Shown here piece after piece: positions 1-7,651 of a stretch of DNA of 27,755 nt. The notes under the pieces were generated by a model, which was given only the letters and a program-made list of their open reading frames with translations, did no database searches and was not told the origin of the DNA. The position numbers and the translations under genes are program-made. Position 1 is the first letter of the stretch. The number at the start of each line of letters is the position of its first letter. Origin of the DNA: an uncultured Collinsella sp. (lineage in GTDB: Bacteria; Actinomycetota; Coriobacteriia; Coriobacteriales; Coriobacteriaceae); NCBI GenBank assembly GCA_902490095.1, contig CABUCQ010000011.1, forward strand, positions 1 through 27,755. Direction: 5' to 3'.

Positions 1-103
1 GCACATCCGCGCAAGTGTTCTGACGGCTTTTCTCACTTTAAATGCACTAATATTGAAGGCGTGATGTCTCGCTCTTACGGGTCTCAAACAGAATGGGGCT
101 GTC

Positions 104-598
104 ATGGCTCAACTCAGGATTCTTCTTACACGTATCGATGACCGGTTTATTTACGGGCAAGACGTCGAGCTGTGGAACGAGGCGATTGGTTCCAATCTTG
201 TCCTGATCGTCAACGACGAGATTGCGGCGGATTCGCGCCAATGGGCACCCATGAGGGTGGCGGCGCCGGAAGGCGTTTGGACGCGATTTTTCTCGGTGCA
301 AAGGACCGTCGACATCATTCATACCGCAACGTCGCGCCAGTTGATTCAGATCATGGTGGCCTCACCCGCCGATGCGCTCGCGCTGATTAAGGGCGGCGTG
401 CCCATCACCAAGATCAGCATCGGTCACATGCAGGCAGGGGAGGGCAAGCGCCCCATAACGCCCGCAGTCGCCGTAGACAACGCAGATGTCGCAGCCCTCA
501 AAGAGCTGCAGGCGCTCGGCATAGAGCTAGAAATCCGCTATCTCCCCAGCTCCAATCCCGACCCCATCCAACTAGTCATTGGGGACGTTCTTAAATGA
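104..598 (+). CDS. Lone mannose/sorbose-family PTS EIIB-like protein, active-site His replaced by Tyr
   Basis: This 164-residue protein has the fold signature of mannose-family PTS EIIB domains: the N-terminal RIDDR motif (residues 10-14), followed by GQ (18-19), an early IVNDEIA segment and the ISIGHMQ stretch near the middle. In active members the motif reads RIDxRLIHGQ and the His carries the phosphate; here it reads RIDDRFIYGQ, so Tyr17 (codon TAC) takes its place. A normal phosphotransfer role is therefore doubtful, and a regulatory or vestigial role is possible. No EIIA, EIIC or EIID of the mannose family is in the window, although partners could lie upstream of base 1. A weak promoter-like TAATAT lies at 49-54. 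The ribosome binding site is poor (GGGG at 95-98). The last nine or so codons and the stop lie in a palindromic repeat, so the native C terminus may have been replaced. Family call is firm, function is not. Confidence 0.85.
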   Translation: MAQLRILLTRIDDRFIYGQDVELWNEAIGSNLVLIVNDEIAADSRQWAPMRVAAPEGVWTRFFSVQRTVDIIHTATSRQLIQIMVASPADALALIKGGVPITKISIGHMQAGEGKRPITPAVAVDNADVAALKELQALGIELEIRYLPSSNPDPIQLVIGDVLK

Positions 599-755
599 CT
601 AGTCAAACGGGACACCCTTGGCACTTGGGGACGTTCCTTATGTGCCGGCCTTTTAGGAACGTCCCCAAGTGCCGGCAGATTGGGACAGTCTTTCTTGCCA
701 AACGTTAAAGACTGTCCCCAACGACTAGTCATTTAAGAACGTCCCCAATGACTAG
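572..755. repeat. Nested palindromic repeat element with 33-bp perfect inverted ends
   Basis: Bases 572-604 and 723-755 are perfect 33-bp inverted copies. Each arm is itself partly palindromic (CTAGTCATT ... AAATGACTAG). Inside are two more hairpins: 621-638 with 655-672 (18 bp, containing GGGGACGTTCC) and 681-693 with 707-719 (TGGGACAGTCTTT and its complement). The element starts inside the 3' end of the EIIB gene and fills the tail-to-tail gap before galM. A related piece (GTCATTGGGGACAGTC) recurs near 23275. It resembles a REP or MITE-like element; no transposase is visible. Confidence 0.85.
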
Positions 756-762
756 GTAGCAA

Positions 763-793
763 AGCGCCCGTCGGCGGTGGTGCCGGCGGGCGC
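763..793 (-). terminator. Probable galM terminator hairpin
   Basis: AGCGCCCG (763-770) pairs with CGGGCGCT (786-793), extended inward by CGGC/GCCG. It lies just after the galM stop on the minus strand. Only three T residues follow the stem, so termination strength is uncertain. Confidence 0.5.
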
Positions 794-820
794 TGCTGTG
801 CGATATGTTGCGTTGTGGGC

Positions 821-1873
821 TTAGTGCCTCATAAAGTGGTATTCGATCACATTGCTGTAGGGGTGACCCGGGCCCACAATGCCCTGCGGGAACAGCGGCT
901 GGTGCGGTGTGTCGGGGTACATCTCTGCCTCGAGGGCAAAGCCAGCGCCCCAGCCATAGTTGGCATCGTCCTTGGCGTGCTCGTCGCCCAGCCAGTTGCC
1001 GGTGTAGAGCTGCACGCCCGGGGCGGTGGTGTAGTAATCCAACTCACGACCGGTCCACATCTCCTCGACGTGCATCGCGCGGCGCAGATTACGGCCGTAC
1101 TGATAGCCATCGATGCACAGGCAGTGATCGTAGCCACGGGCCTGCTTAATCTGCGGGTCGTCGGCTTCCATGCCAGGAGCGACGGGGCGCAGCTCACGGA
1201 AGTCAAACGGCGTGCCTTCGACCGGAGCGATCTCGCCGGTGGGGATGTTCTGCTCGTTGATGGGCAGGTAGTGGGCAGCGTTGGCAACAAAGAAGTGCTC
1301 GCAGTCCATGCCGGCGTTATGGCCGGCAAGGTTAAAGTACGTGTGGTTGGTCATGGACACGTAGGTGGCGCGGTCGCTCTCGCAGCCATACTCGATGCGA
1401 AAGACGCCGGTGCGTGTAACGGTAAACACGGCCGTAAAGGTGCGGTTGCCGGGCAGGCCCAGCTCGCCATCCTCAAGCGAGGTGGTCATGCGCACGGCGT
1501 TATGGGCCTCGTCGAGCTCAACGTCCCACACGCGTTTATGCAGACCGTGCTCAAGATCGCTGTGCAGGTTGTTGGCGCCCTCGTTGGCGGGCATATGCCA
1601 GTCCGTGCCGGCGATGGTGATCGTGGCGCCCGCGGTGCGGTTTGCCACGGGGCCGATGGTCGCGCCAAAGCAGGCGGGGTTGTCAAAGTAATCCTCGAGC
1701 TTATCGAAGCCCAGCACCACATCGCGCACGTTGCCGGGAATGTCGGGCACGTCGACACCAAGCACGGTGGCGCCATAGTCCATAATGCGAACGCAGGTCT
1801 CGGGCCCGTTGAGGGTGTAACGATGAACGGGGGTACCGCACGGCGCGGTGCCGAAAAGCTCGGAAGTGATCAT
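821..1873 (-). CDS. galM: Aldose 1-epimerase (galactose mutarotase)
   Basis: A cytoplasmic mutarotase of 350 residues, the usual family length, interconverting alpha and beta anomers of galactose or glucose. Visible active-site positions match the known family: Arg79 in ANRTAG, His104 in NNLHSD, His177 in MTNHTYFNLAG, Asp249 in GYDHC and the catalytic-base candidate Glu315 in GFALEAEMYP. I chose ATG at 1873 because AGGAACC lies just upstream and the protein then begins MITSELFG; an upstream in-frame ATG at 1933 would add 20 residues with no family likeness. It is transcribed divergently from the DeoR gene, and it probably supplies the correct anomer to the lactose/galactose enzymes elsewhere in the window. 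A second, more distant epimerase-fold protein (lacX) lies at 25.8 kb. Confidence 0.93.
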   Translation of the reverse strand: MITSELFGTAPCGTPVHRYTLNGPETCVRIMDYGATVLGVDVPDIPGNVRDVVLGFDKLEDYFDNPACFGATIGPVANRTAGATITIAGTDWHMPANEGANNLHSDLEHGLHKRVWDVELDEAHNAVRMTTSLEDGELGLPGNRTFTAVFTVTRTGVFRIEYGCESDRATYVSMTNHTYFNLAGHNAGMDCEHFFVANAAHYLPINEQNIPTGEIAPVEGTPFDFRELRPVAPGMEADDPQIKQARGYDHCLCIDGYQYGRNLRRAMHVEEMWTGRELDYYTTAPGVQLYTGNWLGDEHAKDDANYGWGAGFALEAEMYPDTPHQPLFPQGIVGPGHPYSNVIEYHFMRH

Positions 1874-2079
1874 TTGGTTCCTAACATCGAGGTATTTCCG
1901 ACAAACTGTAGCGCGAACAGGCGAGATTATCACTACACCCCACTAAAGCAGGGGGTATTTTTCTCAAAAAAGTGATGATTGGAGCTGTGCGGGCGTTCAT
2001 TTTTGACGCGCGCGAGTCTGATACAATTTGTTCGTTATTGTTTGAATGATATGCACGCATAGAACGGCGAGGATTCATC
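1874..2079. promoter_or_regulatory. Divergent galM/deoR control region with candidate DeoR box
   Basis: A TGTTCG-TTAT-TGTTTGAA element at 2029-2046 matches motifs upstream of lacF and lacA (same 4-bp gap), suggesting autoregulation by the adjacent DeoR protein. TTGTTC (2028-2033) and TATGCA (2050-2055), spaced 16 bp, are a possible promoter overlapping the box. Toward galM the region holds an interrupted CCCC/GGGG hairpin near 1937-1955. All assignments are by eye. Confidence 0.45.
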
Positions 2080-2844
2080 GTGATTAAGGCAGAGCGACAG
2101 GATAAGGTTCGTCAGCTGCTCGAAGAGCAGGGAACGGTCTCGGTCAAGGAGATTTCGGATGCGTTAGGTGTCTCGGACATGACGATCCGTCGCGACCTTG
2201 AGGAGCTTGCGAGCCTAGGCGAGATCGAGCGCGTGCACGGCGGCGCCCGTAGTGCGCAGAGTCGCCCGCACGCTATGTTGCGCCATGAGTATTCGCACAG
2301 TGAAAAGCGCACTAAGCATGCCGAGGAAAAGCTGCAGATCGCGCGCCGCGCCGTTGGGCTCATCGAGGAGGGCTCGACCATCTTTTTGGGGACGGGCACT
2401 ACAGTTGAGCAGATGGCCTCGATGCTGCCGGCGTGCCGCCTACGCATCGTGACTAATTCGCTTTCGGTGTTTAATCTGCTCGAGGCGCGCGAAGACTGCG
2501 ACCTGTGTCTCGTGGGCGGTATGTACCGTCGCCGCACTGCCGCCTTTGTGGGCCCCACGGCCGAGGACACCTTGCGCGCACTGGGGATCGACGCAGCCTT
2601 TATCGGCGCAAACGGCATTCTGGACGGCGACGTGTCTACGTCTAACATGGAAGAGGGCCGCATCCAGCAGCTCGCCTTTAGCAAGGCCGATTCACGCTAC
2701 CTTATCGCCGACTCCAGCAAGATCGGCAAGCGCGACTTCTACACCTTCTGCCGTCTGGACAGCCTGGACGCCGTGGTGTGCGAGCCGGGTATCGCCGCCG
2801 AGGATCGTGTCGCCATCGAGGAGCACACGCAGGTCATTTGCTAG
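2080..2844 (+). CDS. DeoR-family transcriptional repressor (LacR-like)
   Basis: A 254-residue DeoR/GlpR-type regulator. The N-terminal winged helix-turn-helix spans about residues 6-57 (RQDKVRQLLEEQGTVSVKEI..GVSDMTIRRDLEEL), including the family signature region through RVHGGA. The C-terminal sugar-phosphate sensor fold contains VTNSL, LVGGMYR and FIGANGI, typical of DeoR ligand domains. The start is GTG at 2080, preceded by GGCGAGGA with good spacing; translation then opens MIKAERQ. In lactococci and streptococci the lac operon is controlled by a DeoR protein (LacR) sensing tagatose-6-phosphate. With lacABC and lacF in this window the same role is likely but inferred. A degenerate second copy of its C-terminal half lies at 7043-7438. 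Confidence 0.9.
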   Translation: MIKAERQDKVRQLLEEQGTVSVKEISDALGVSDMTIRRDLEELASLGEIERVHGGARSAQSRPHAMLRHEYSHSEKRTKHAEEKLQIARRAVGLIEEGSTIFLGTGTTVEQMASMLPACRLRIVTNSLSVFNLLEAREDCDLCLVGGMYRRRTAAFVGPTAEDTLRALGIDAAFIGANGILDGDVSTSNMEEGRIQQLAFSKADSRYLIADSSKIGKRDFYTFCRLDSLDAVVCEPGIAAEDRVAIEEHTQVIC

Positions 2845-2963
2845 CTAGCGCTACGGGATTGCCAACAGGCGATGCGGGAGGACTTTTACCTCCTGTCATT
2901 GTGGAAACCAGCGCGTCAGCGCTACGCGATATGACGCGCAAATGAGGATTCCACTATCAAATC

Positions 2964-3104
2964 GTCTCAACCTGTAACAGGTAGGGGTGAAACCACCAAC
3001 CAGATGTTACAGATTGAGACAATTCGGCGGGGCCTACCTTGTTTATCTCGATCTGTAACGGTTAGGACTTAAAAACTCGGCTACGTGTTACAGATCGAGA
3101 CAAA
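2964..3104. repeat. TGTAACA hairpin repeats, copies A and B
   Basis: Copy A (2964-3020) has arms GTCTCAACCTGTAACA / TGTTACAGATTGAGAC with one mismatch. Copy B (3042-3104) has a perfectly paired inner arm (TCTCGATCTGTAAC with its complement at 3087-3100). A linker of about 20 bp (AATTCGGCGGGGCC...) separates them. They lie between the convergent DeoR and GntR genes. Before them, 2845-2960 holds a small GGGAGG/CCTCCT hairpin near 2875-2897 and no ORF. Confidence 0.9.
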
Positions 3105-3116
3105 AGAAAAAGAACA

Positions 3117-3836
3117 TTAGGACTTGAAAATAAAGTTTTGATAAGGGATTCGCCCAGTTAAGACGGTGCGGCAGACAATTGAGATTAGTTTGCCTCCGGA
3201 GTCGTAAGCATAATGAGTCAGTTCGATGACCGGAAGTTTTGCAACACCATAATTACTGGCTTCGGAATCGCTAAGCAGACGTGCTCTATAGCTTTCCCTA
3301 ACAGATTGGATAGACTTGGACAAGTCGTCCATGATTCTGCTAAATGCCTGAAAATCTAACTGGTTATTCGGAACGCGCGACTTTGAAATGAAGAACGTAT
3401 CAGCGCCTATGAAGCTGCCTTCAAGTTCGTAGGTCAATTCAAGACGCTGAATTTCATCGCGACTTTGACATCCAAATTGTTGGAGCATCATTACGGAAAT
3501 TGGACGACCTGATGTGAGGCCGCCGAAATGTTTGGTGATGGCATCCGGATCAACGCCATCGCAATGGCTTGCAAAGTCAAAGTCTAAAAGTGAATTGAGC
3601 TCGCTAACGCGTTTCGGTGCAACAAACGATCCCTTACCTTGGATTCGATAGATACTTCCACGACGCTCCAGCTCACTCATGGCAAGTCGGACGGTTGTTC
3701 TGCTTACGGCGTATTCGTCGCAGAGTTCCATTTCTGTTGGAAGTTTATCGTCTGCTTGATATTCATCGACGATCTGCTTGAGCAGCGCGTCGGTGAGCTG
3801 TAAATAGAGTGGCCGTTTTTCGTGTGTATCGAGCAT
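3117..3836 (-). CDS. GntR-family regulator with UTRA ligand domain (HutC subfamily)
   Basis: The protein begins MLDTHEKRPLYLQLTDAL and carries an N-terminal winged helix of about 65 residues with the GntR signature (LPTEMELCDEYAVSRTTVRLAMSELERRGSIYRIQGKGSFV). The remainder fits a UTRA effector domain, which in sugar regulators binds phosphorylated sugars. ATG at 3836 was chosen because GAGG lies five bases upstream and the N terminus fits the family; an ATG at 3854 would add six residues. It is followed on the same strand by nothing but hairpin repeats and is preceded by the TIM-barrel gene, 72 bp away, probably in one transcript. AT content is visibly higher than in the GH1 and LacI genes, suggesting the cassette was acquired. 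It likely controls the divergent EIICB at 5186. Confidence 0.88.
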   Translation of the reverse strand: MLDTHEKRPLYLQLTDALLKQIVDEYQADDKLPTEMELCDEYAVSRTTVRLAMSELERRGSIYRIQGKGSFVAPKRVSELNSLLDFDFASHCDGVDPDAITKHFGGLTSGRPISVMMLQQFGCQSRDEIQRLELTYELEGSFIGADTFFISKSRVPNNQLDFQAFSRIMDDLSKSIQSVRESYRARLLSDSEASNYGVAKLPVIELTHYAYDSGGKLISIVCRTVLTGRIPYQNFIFKS

Positions 3837-3908
3837 TAGAGCCTCAGTTTGCATGTTGGTTATACCTGATGGTTGCCTCAGTCGGGATGTAACGTGGGCA
3901 AGGTAACC

Positions 3909-4829
3909 TTAACGTATCACAGAGCGGCTCAGCATGACGATCTGATGCCTGTATCCACGAAGGGCTTGTCCGAGCGTGAAGATATTCTGGGGCAGGCAAA
4001 TACCGTTCATGGAGTCCCCGATATGTTGGAGGTCAGCGCCGGCTGCTTTTGCTGCAAGGCCTATTTTCTTAATGGTCTCGCTGTCGCAGGAGTCTTGACT
4101 CGTCCCGTTCGCCGCCATGACGAGAACCTTCTCTTCAATTGACTTGCCTACGTTGTGGGATCGTACAAAGTCTACGATGGCGCGCAGGTCTGCTTCTTGG
4201 AAGCAAGGGACGGTGTAGGGGGCTGGCACGAGAAGGATATCGACGCCGAGGTCAACAAACTTGCGCGCAATTTCGAGCGTCATGACAGGTTCCGCAACGC
4301 CCGCTCCATGCATTTTTCCGGCTATGACCAGGCCATTGAAATGCTCTTTGGAGAGTTTAATCGAATGGGCGATTGCATCGTTGGAGACGCCGGTTCCAGG
4401 GTTGCCCGTCAGGCAGATAAAATCAAATCCGAGTTCGTTAGCCTTTTCTAAGGTCTTGGGAGAGACGCGACGACCCATGGGGATTTCCGTTCGGGATTCA
4501 GACATCTCTGCCTCGTTATCAACTGGCTCCAGATTGACGCCAATGGGCCTTCCGCATGCTCGCTTCACCCAAGTGACCGGGTTTTCATTGAGATCATCTG
4601 GAATACCGGCAATAACTGGATCGAACACATCGAGCGCGTTAAACAGAAGCAGGTCGGCACCTGCGGCACGTTCGATTTCTGCATTAGTAACGCCGCCGAG
4701 AAATTGGGAAGAGGGTACGTTTTCCGCCATGATGGTACGTCCCTCGGAAGCCAGAATTGCCTGCTTTAGATCCATGGGTGACGTGGCGGCAAAATCGGAT
4801 GCGGACATGTTCAGTAATCGTTTGGGCAT
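3909..4829 (-). CDS. TIM-barrel-like protein of unknown function, PTS-associated
   Basis: A 306-residue soluble protein. From memory it resembles a family variously annotated as PEP phosphonomutase-like or haloacid-dehalogenase-like (possibly DUF7916); I cannot confirm the name. Visible conserved-looking blocks are SEGRT (28-32), VTNAEIERAAGADLLLFN (47-64), GRPIGVNLEPVD (93-104), ICLTGNPGTGVSN (138-150), IAGKMHGAGV (169-178) and LLVPAPYTVP (199-208). The alternation of hydrophobic strands with Gly/Asn-rich loops suggests an eight-stranded barrel acting on a small phosphorylated or carboxylated substrate. No signal peptide or membrane segment is seen. The start at 4829 has GGAAG seven bases upstream. 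It sits between a GntR regulator and a divergent EIICB permease that lacks its own glycosidase, so it may process that permease's product. Lower GC than flanking genes. Function should not be assigned from this sequence alone. Confidence 0.8.
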   Translation of the reverse strand: MPKRLLNMSASDFAATSPMDLKQAILASEGRTIMAENVPSSQFLGGVTNAEIERAAGADLLLFNALDVFDPVIAGIPDDLNENPVTWVKRACGRPIGVNLEPVDNEAEMSESRTEIPMGRRVSPKTLEKANELGFDFICLTGNPGTGVSNDAIAHSIKLSKEHFNGLVIAGKMHGAGVAEPVMTLEIARKFVDLGVDILLVPAPYTVPCFQEADLRAIVDFVRSHNVGKSIEEKVLVMAANGTSQDSCDSETIKKIGLAAKAAGADLQHIGDSMNGICLPQNIFTLGQALRGYRHQIVMLSRSVIR

Positions 4830-5185
4830 TGTTACTTCCTTTGACTAGAACGACAGGCTTGTGACATTGTCTCTAATATTGTTACAACAATATATTCAAT
4901 ATGTTATATCCAATCGGTGAACGGTTGCAAGCTTATTGTACTGCTTGGAAAAAATAGCCTTTAGCTGGGAAAACCTTATATTAATCAACTACCGTTCACC
5001 GAATAAGTATTTGAATTCTTGACATATCGACAAAGCGGAAAAAGAATTTGTTATGATAAATCGCGCAAATGATATTACATTTCGCACAAGAACGTATTCA
5101 CTTACATAAGTGGATACAAACGGAGACGACGACGGTTGAGTCCGGATAAATCGTTGTGTGCCCGGGAATCATGAAAGGATGTGTT
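4830..5185. promoter_or_regulatory. Divergent control region between TIM-barrel gene and EIICB
   Basis: An AT-rich 356-bp region without a gene. It holds a perfect palindrome, ATATTGTT-AC-AACAATAT (4876-4893), a good candidate operator for the adjacent GntR protein. TCGGTGAACGGTT (4914-4926) and its inverted copy ACCGTTCACCGAA (4991-5003) face each other about 77 bp apart. An extended -10, TGT-TATGAT (5049-5057), could drive the EIICB gene; TTGACA at about 5020 is too far upstream to pair with it. Operator ownership is inferred. Confidence 0.6.
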
Positions 5186-6880
5186 ATGGACGCTATCGTC
5201 AAATTCCTTGAAAAACACCAGCCCCTCTTCGACAAAATCTCGAGGAACATTTATCTGGTGGCGATCAAGGATGGCTTTCTCTCGAATATGCCAATTGTGC
5301 TGTTCTCGAGCCTGTTCCTTCTTCTTTCGACGCTCCCTGCCTATGTAGGCATCACGCTTCCGTCTGAGGTGCTGGATTTCTTCAATAAAATCTATGCATA
5401 TACCATGGGACTTCTTGGCATTATGGTGGCCGGCACCACGGCGAGCTCACTTGCCATGTCGATGAACCGTCGCATGCCTTCGGGTAAATCTCTCAACCCC
5501 ACCTCGTGCATGGTTTGTGCCATGTGCGGCATGCTCTTGCTATCGGTGACGAACGATGTTGTCTCGATTGGCGGAGCAGATACATCTGTTTTTGAAACCG
5601 GCTATATGGGAACCAAGGGTTTTCTCGCTGCGTTCGTAGCCGCATTCTTGACCGTTAATATCTATAAGGTGTGCATTAGCCATAATGTGACGATCAAGCT
5701 TCCTAAAGAGGTCCCTGGCTCTATTGCGCAGAGTTTTCGCGATATCTTTGCATTTGGGTTTTCGATCCTTGCGTGCGCTTTTATCGATCTTGCGAGCCGC
5801 AAGCTGCTTGCTGTGCCGTTCGCCAATTTGGTATCCGCTCTCATCTCGCCGCTGTTCTCCGCGGTCGACACCTATCCTGGCATGGCGCTTATCGAAGGCG
5901 CGGTCGCGCTTTTCCAATTTATGGGTATCCACGGTGCTTCGGTTGTCATGAGTCCGATCAATGCTGCGCTCTACGGCAATACCGTTACCAATCTTGAGGT
6001 TTTCCAAGCAGGTGGACACCCGTCAATTGCTCTCACGCAGGACTTTACAAGCTTCATCGGCGGTCTGGGCGGTTCTGGCTGCACGTTCATCGTTCCTATT
6101 ATCCTGATCATGTTTATGCGCTCCAAGCAGCTTAAAGCCATGGGCAAGGCATCGATTATCCCGGTGATTTTTGGAGTTAACGAGCCCGTTATCTTCGGTA
6201 TGCCGATTGTTCTCAATCCCTATATGTTCGTGCCCTTCCTAGTGGCTCCTATGGTCAACGCCATTATCGGTAAATTTTTCATTGACGTCATTGGAATGAA
6301 CGCCCCCATGTATACCATGCCGTGGGCGCTTCCCGGCCCAATTGGTGCGTTCCTCACCACGGGTCTCGATCTGCGTTCTCTCGTATTGATGGCAGTGCTG
6401 TTGGTCGTTGACTTTGTGATTTACTATCCGTTCTGCAAGGCGTATGACCATCAGCTTTGTTTGGAAGAGTCTGCAAAGGAGACTGCAGGAAACTCGGATG
6501 CAGATGCTATTGCCGAACAGGAAAATGTCGCAAAAGCTCTCGAGGCGGTAAAGGACAAGGCGGAGCAGATCCGCGTGCTTGTGCTTTGCCAGGGTGCCGG
6601 CACTTCGACTCTCTTGGCAAATGCTCTTCGCGAAGGTGCCGCTGCTAAGGGTATCGATCTGGTTTCTCAGTCCGGTGCGTACGGAAGCCACTATGAGACG
6701 ATGGGTCAGTACAACGTGATTGTTCTGGCGCCCCAGGCACGCATGTACTATGACGCTATGAAGGCCGATACCGATCGCCTTGGAATTAAACTGCTCACCA
6801 CAAGGGGCAAGGAGTATATCGACCTTACCAACGATCCCGAAGGTGCAATTGACTGGATCGTTCAGGAGCTGGCCAAATAG
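5186..6880 (+). CDS. Lactose/cellobiose-family PTS permease EIICB (orphan, no adjacent glycosidase)
   Basis: A 564-residue membrane permease with a cytoplasmic phosphotransfer domain. The N-terminal EIIC part (about 1-425) has multiple hydrophobic segments and family blocks such as ISRNIYLVAIKDGF, IKLPKEVPGSIAQSFRDI, GIHGASVVMSPINAAL and NEPVIFGMPIVLNPYMFVPF. A short charged linker leads to the lactose-type EIIB domain (about 463-564) with phosphorylatable Cys468 in VLVLCQGAGTS. The ATG at 5186 has AGGA six bases upstream; an ORF extension to 5156 has no ribosome site. It needs an EIIA, probably LacF at 22783. The Ala/Pro-rich linker of the other EIICBs is absent. Divergent from the TIM-barrel and GntR genes, which probably form its functional unit; substrate unknown. 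Confidence 0.93.
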   Translation: MDAIVKFLEKHQPLFDKISRNIYLVAIKDGFLSNMPIVLFSSLFLLLSTLPAYVGITLPSEVLDFFNKIYAYTMGLLGIMVAGTTASSLAMSMNRRMPSGKSLNPTSCMVCAMCGMLLLSVTNDVVSIGGADTSVFETGYMGTKGFLAAFVAAFLTVNIYKVCISHNVTIKLPKEVPGSIAQSFRDIFAFGFSILACAFIDLASRKLLAVPFANLVSALISPLFSAVDTYPGMALIEGAVALFQFMGIHGASVVMSPINAALYGNTVTNLEVFQAGGHPSIALTQDFTSFIGGLGGSGCTFIVPIILIMFMRSKQLKAMGKASIIPVIFGVNEPVIFGMPIVLNPYMFVPFLVAPMVNAIIGKFFIDVIGMNAPMYTMPWALPGPIGAFLTTGLDLRSLVLMAVLLVVDFVIYYPFCKAYDHQLCLEESAKETAGNSDADAIAEQENVAKALEAVKDKAEQIRVLVLCQGAGTSTLLANALREGAAAKGIDLVSQSGAYGSHYETMGQYNVIVLAPQARMYYDAMKADTDRLGIKLLTTRGKEYIDLTNDPEGAIDWIVQELAK

Positions 6881-6915
6881 TGGATGCACTTCGTCGTTGA
6901 TTCGTCGGCGTATGG

Positions 6916-6957
6916 TACGGCCCCGCAGCTTATTGAGCTGCGGGGCCGTATTTCGTT
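6916..6957 (+). terminator. Rho-independent terminator after EIICB
   Basis: A perfect 15-bp stem (6916-6930 with 6936-6950, TACGGCCCCGCAGCT and its complement), loop TATTG, then TTTCGTT. It lies 35 bp after the EIICB stop codon. Confidence 0.85.
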
Positions 6958-6994
6958 GAGTATCTAATTGAGACAATGAGCGCAACCGTCTTGA

Positions 6995-7438
6995 GATCGC
7001 ATTGGCGCTCTCCGAGTCACCGACAAGCTGCCTTCCATCTATGTGACCAATTCGCTTTCGGTCTTTAACCTGCTCGAGGCGCGCGAGGGCTGCGACCTGT
7101 GCCTGGTGGGCGGTATGTACCGTCGCCGCACTGCCGCTTTTGTGGGGCCAACGGCCGAGGATGCCCTGCGTGCGCTGGGCATCGACGCGGCGTTTATCGG
7201 TGCCAACGGCATCTTGGACGGTGACGTATCTACGTCCAAGATGGACGAGGGCCGCATCCAGCAGCTCGCCTTTAGCAAGGCCGATACGCGCTATCTGATT
7301 GCCGACTCCAGCAGGATCGGCAGGCGCGACTTCTACACCTTCTGTCGCCTGGACAATTTGGACGCCGTGGTGTGCGAGCCGGGTATTACCGCCGAGGACC
7401 GCACTGCCATCGAGGAACACACGCAGGTCATTTGCTAG
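6995..7438 (+). pseudogene. Truncated DeoR-family regulator (C-terminal half, no DNA-binding domain)
   Basis: From GTG at 7043 the frame encodes 131 residues nearly identical to the C-terminal half of the DeoR repressor at 2080-2844; I count about ten substitutions, most of them conservative. The helix-turn-helix half is missing. The in-frame DNA upstream reads DRIGALRVTDKLPSIY after a TGA at 6992; it does not match the intact gene but still resembles DeoR sensor sequence, so the copy may be a recombinant of two DeoR genes. The match continues past the stop (CTAGCTAGCGCT), and both copies are followed by TGACGCGCAAAT and then hairpin repeats. No ribosome binding site is seen near 7043. It is probably not functional as a repressor; a translated sensor-only fragment cannot be excluded. 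Confidence 0.85.
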
Positions 7439-7498
7439 CTAGCGCTGCGTGAGGACATGACACATAAAAGTTGAAACGTCATTTTGCGCATCAAAAAT

Positions 7499-7536
7499 AT
7501 GACACGTAAAAATTTGCGCGTCATTTTACGTGTCAT
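7499..7536. repeat. 13-bp perfect inverted repeat
   Basis: ATGACACGTAAAA (7499-7511) is the exact complement of TTTTACGTGTCAT (7524-7536), loop ATTTGCGCGTCA. It is in the 556-bp gene-free stretch between the DeoR fragment and the GH1 gene. Neighbouring partial copies (ATGACACATAAAA near 7457) suggest a degenerate cluster. Function unknown. Confidence 0.7.
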
Positions 7537-7651
7537 CGAGACGCGAATTGACGCGCAAATAGGAATTCGTGGGCGCTCGGAAGATCGACGGAGTTCGTGA
7601 ACCTGCAACTTGGTTGGGTAGCGTACGGAGTCCTCCGGCGGGACCGAATAT

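Noticed and set aside
3042..3104. Hairpin repeats as standard rho-independent terminators
   Set aside because: No T-tract follows the stem on either strand; the T-run is in the loop. Separate classical terminators exist next to several clusters.
3909..4829. TIM-barrel-like gene as tagatose-1,6-bisphosphate aldolase (lacD)
   Set aside because: It lacks the LacD N-terminal sequence and Schiff-base Lys context as I know them; the resemblance is to a different family.
5017..5057. TTGACA near 5020 and TATGAT at 5052 as one promoter
   Set aside because: The spacing is about 27 bp, too long for a sigma-70-type promoter; TATGAT is better read as an extended -10.
7043..7438. DeoR fragment as an intact small regulator
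   Set aside because: It has no DNA-binding domain or ribosome site and matches only the C-terminal half of the gene at 2080-2844.
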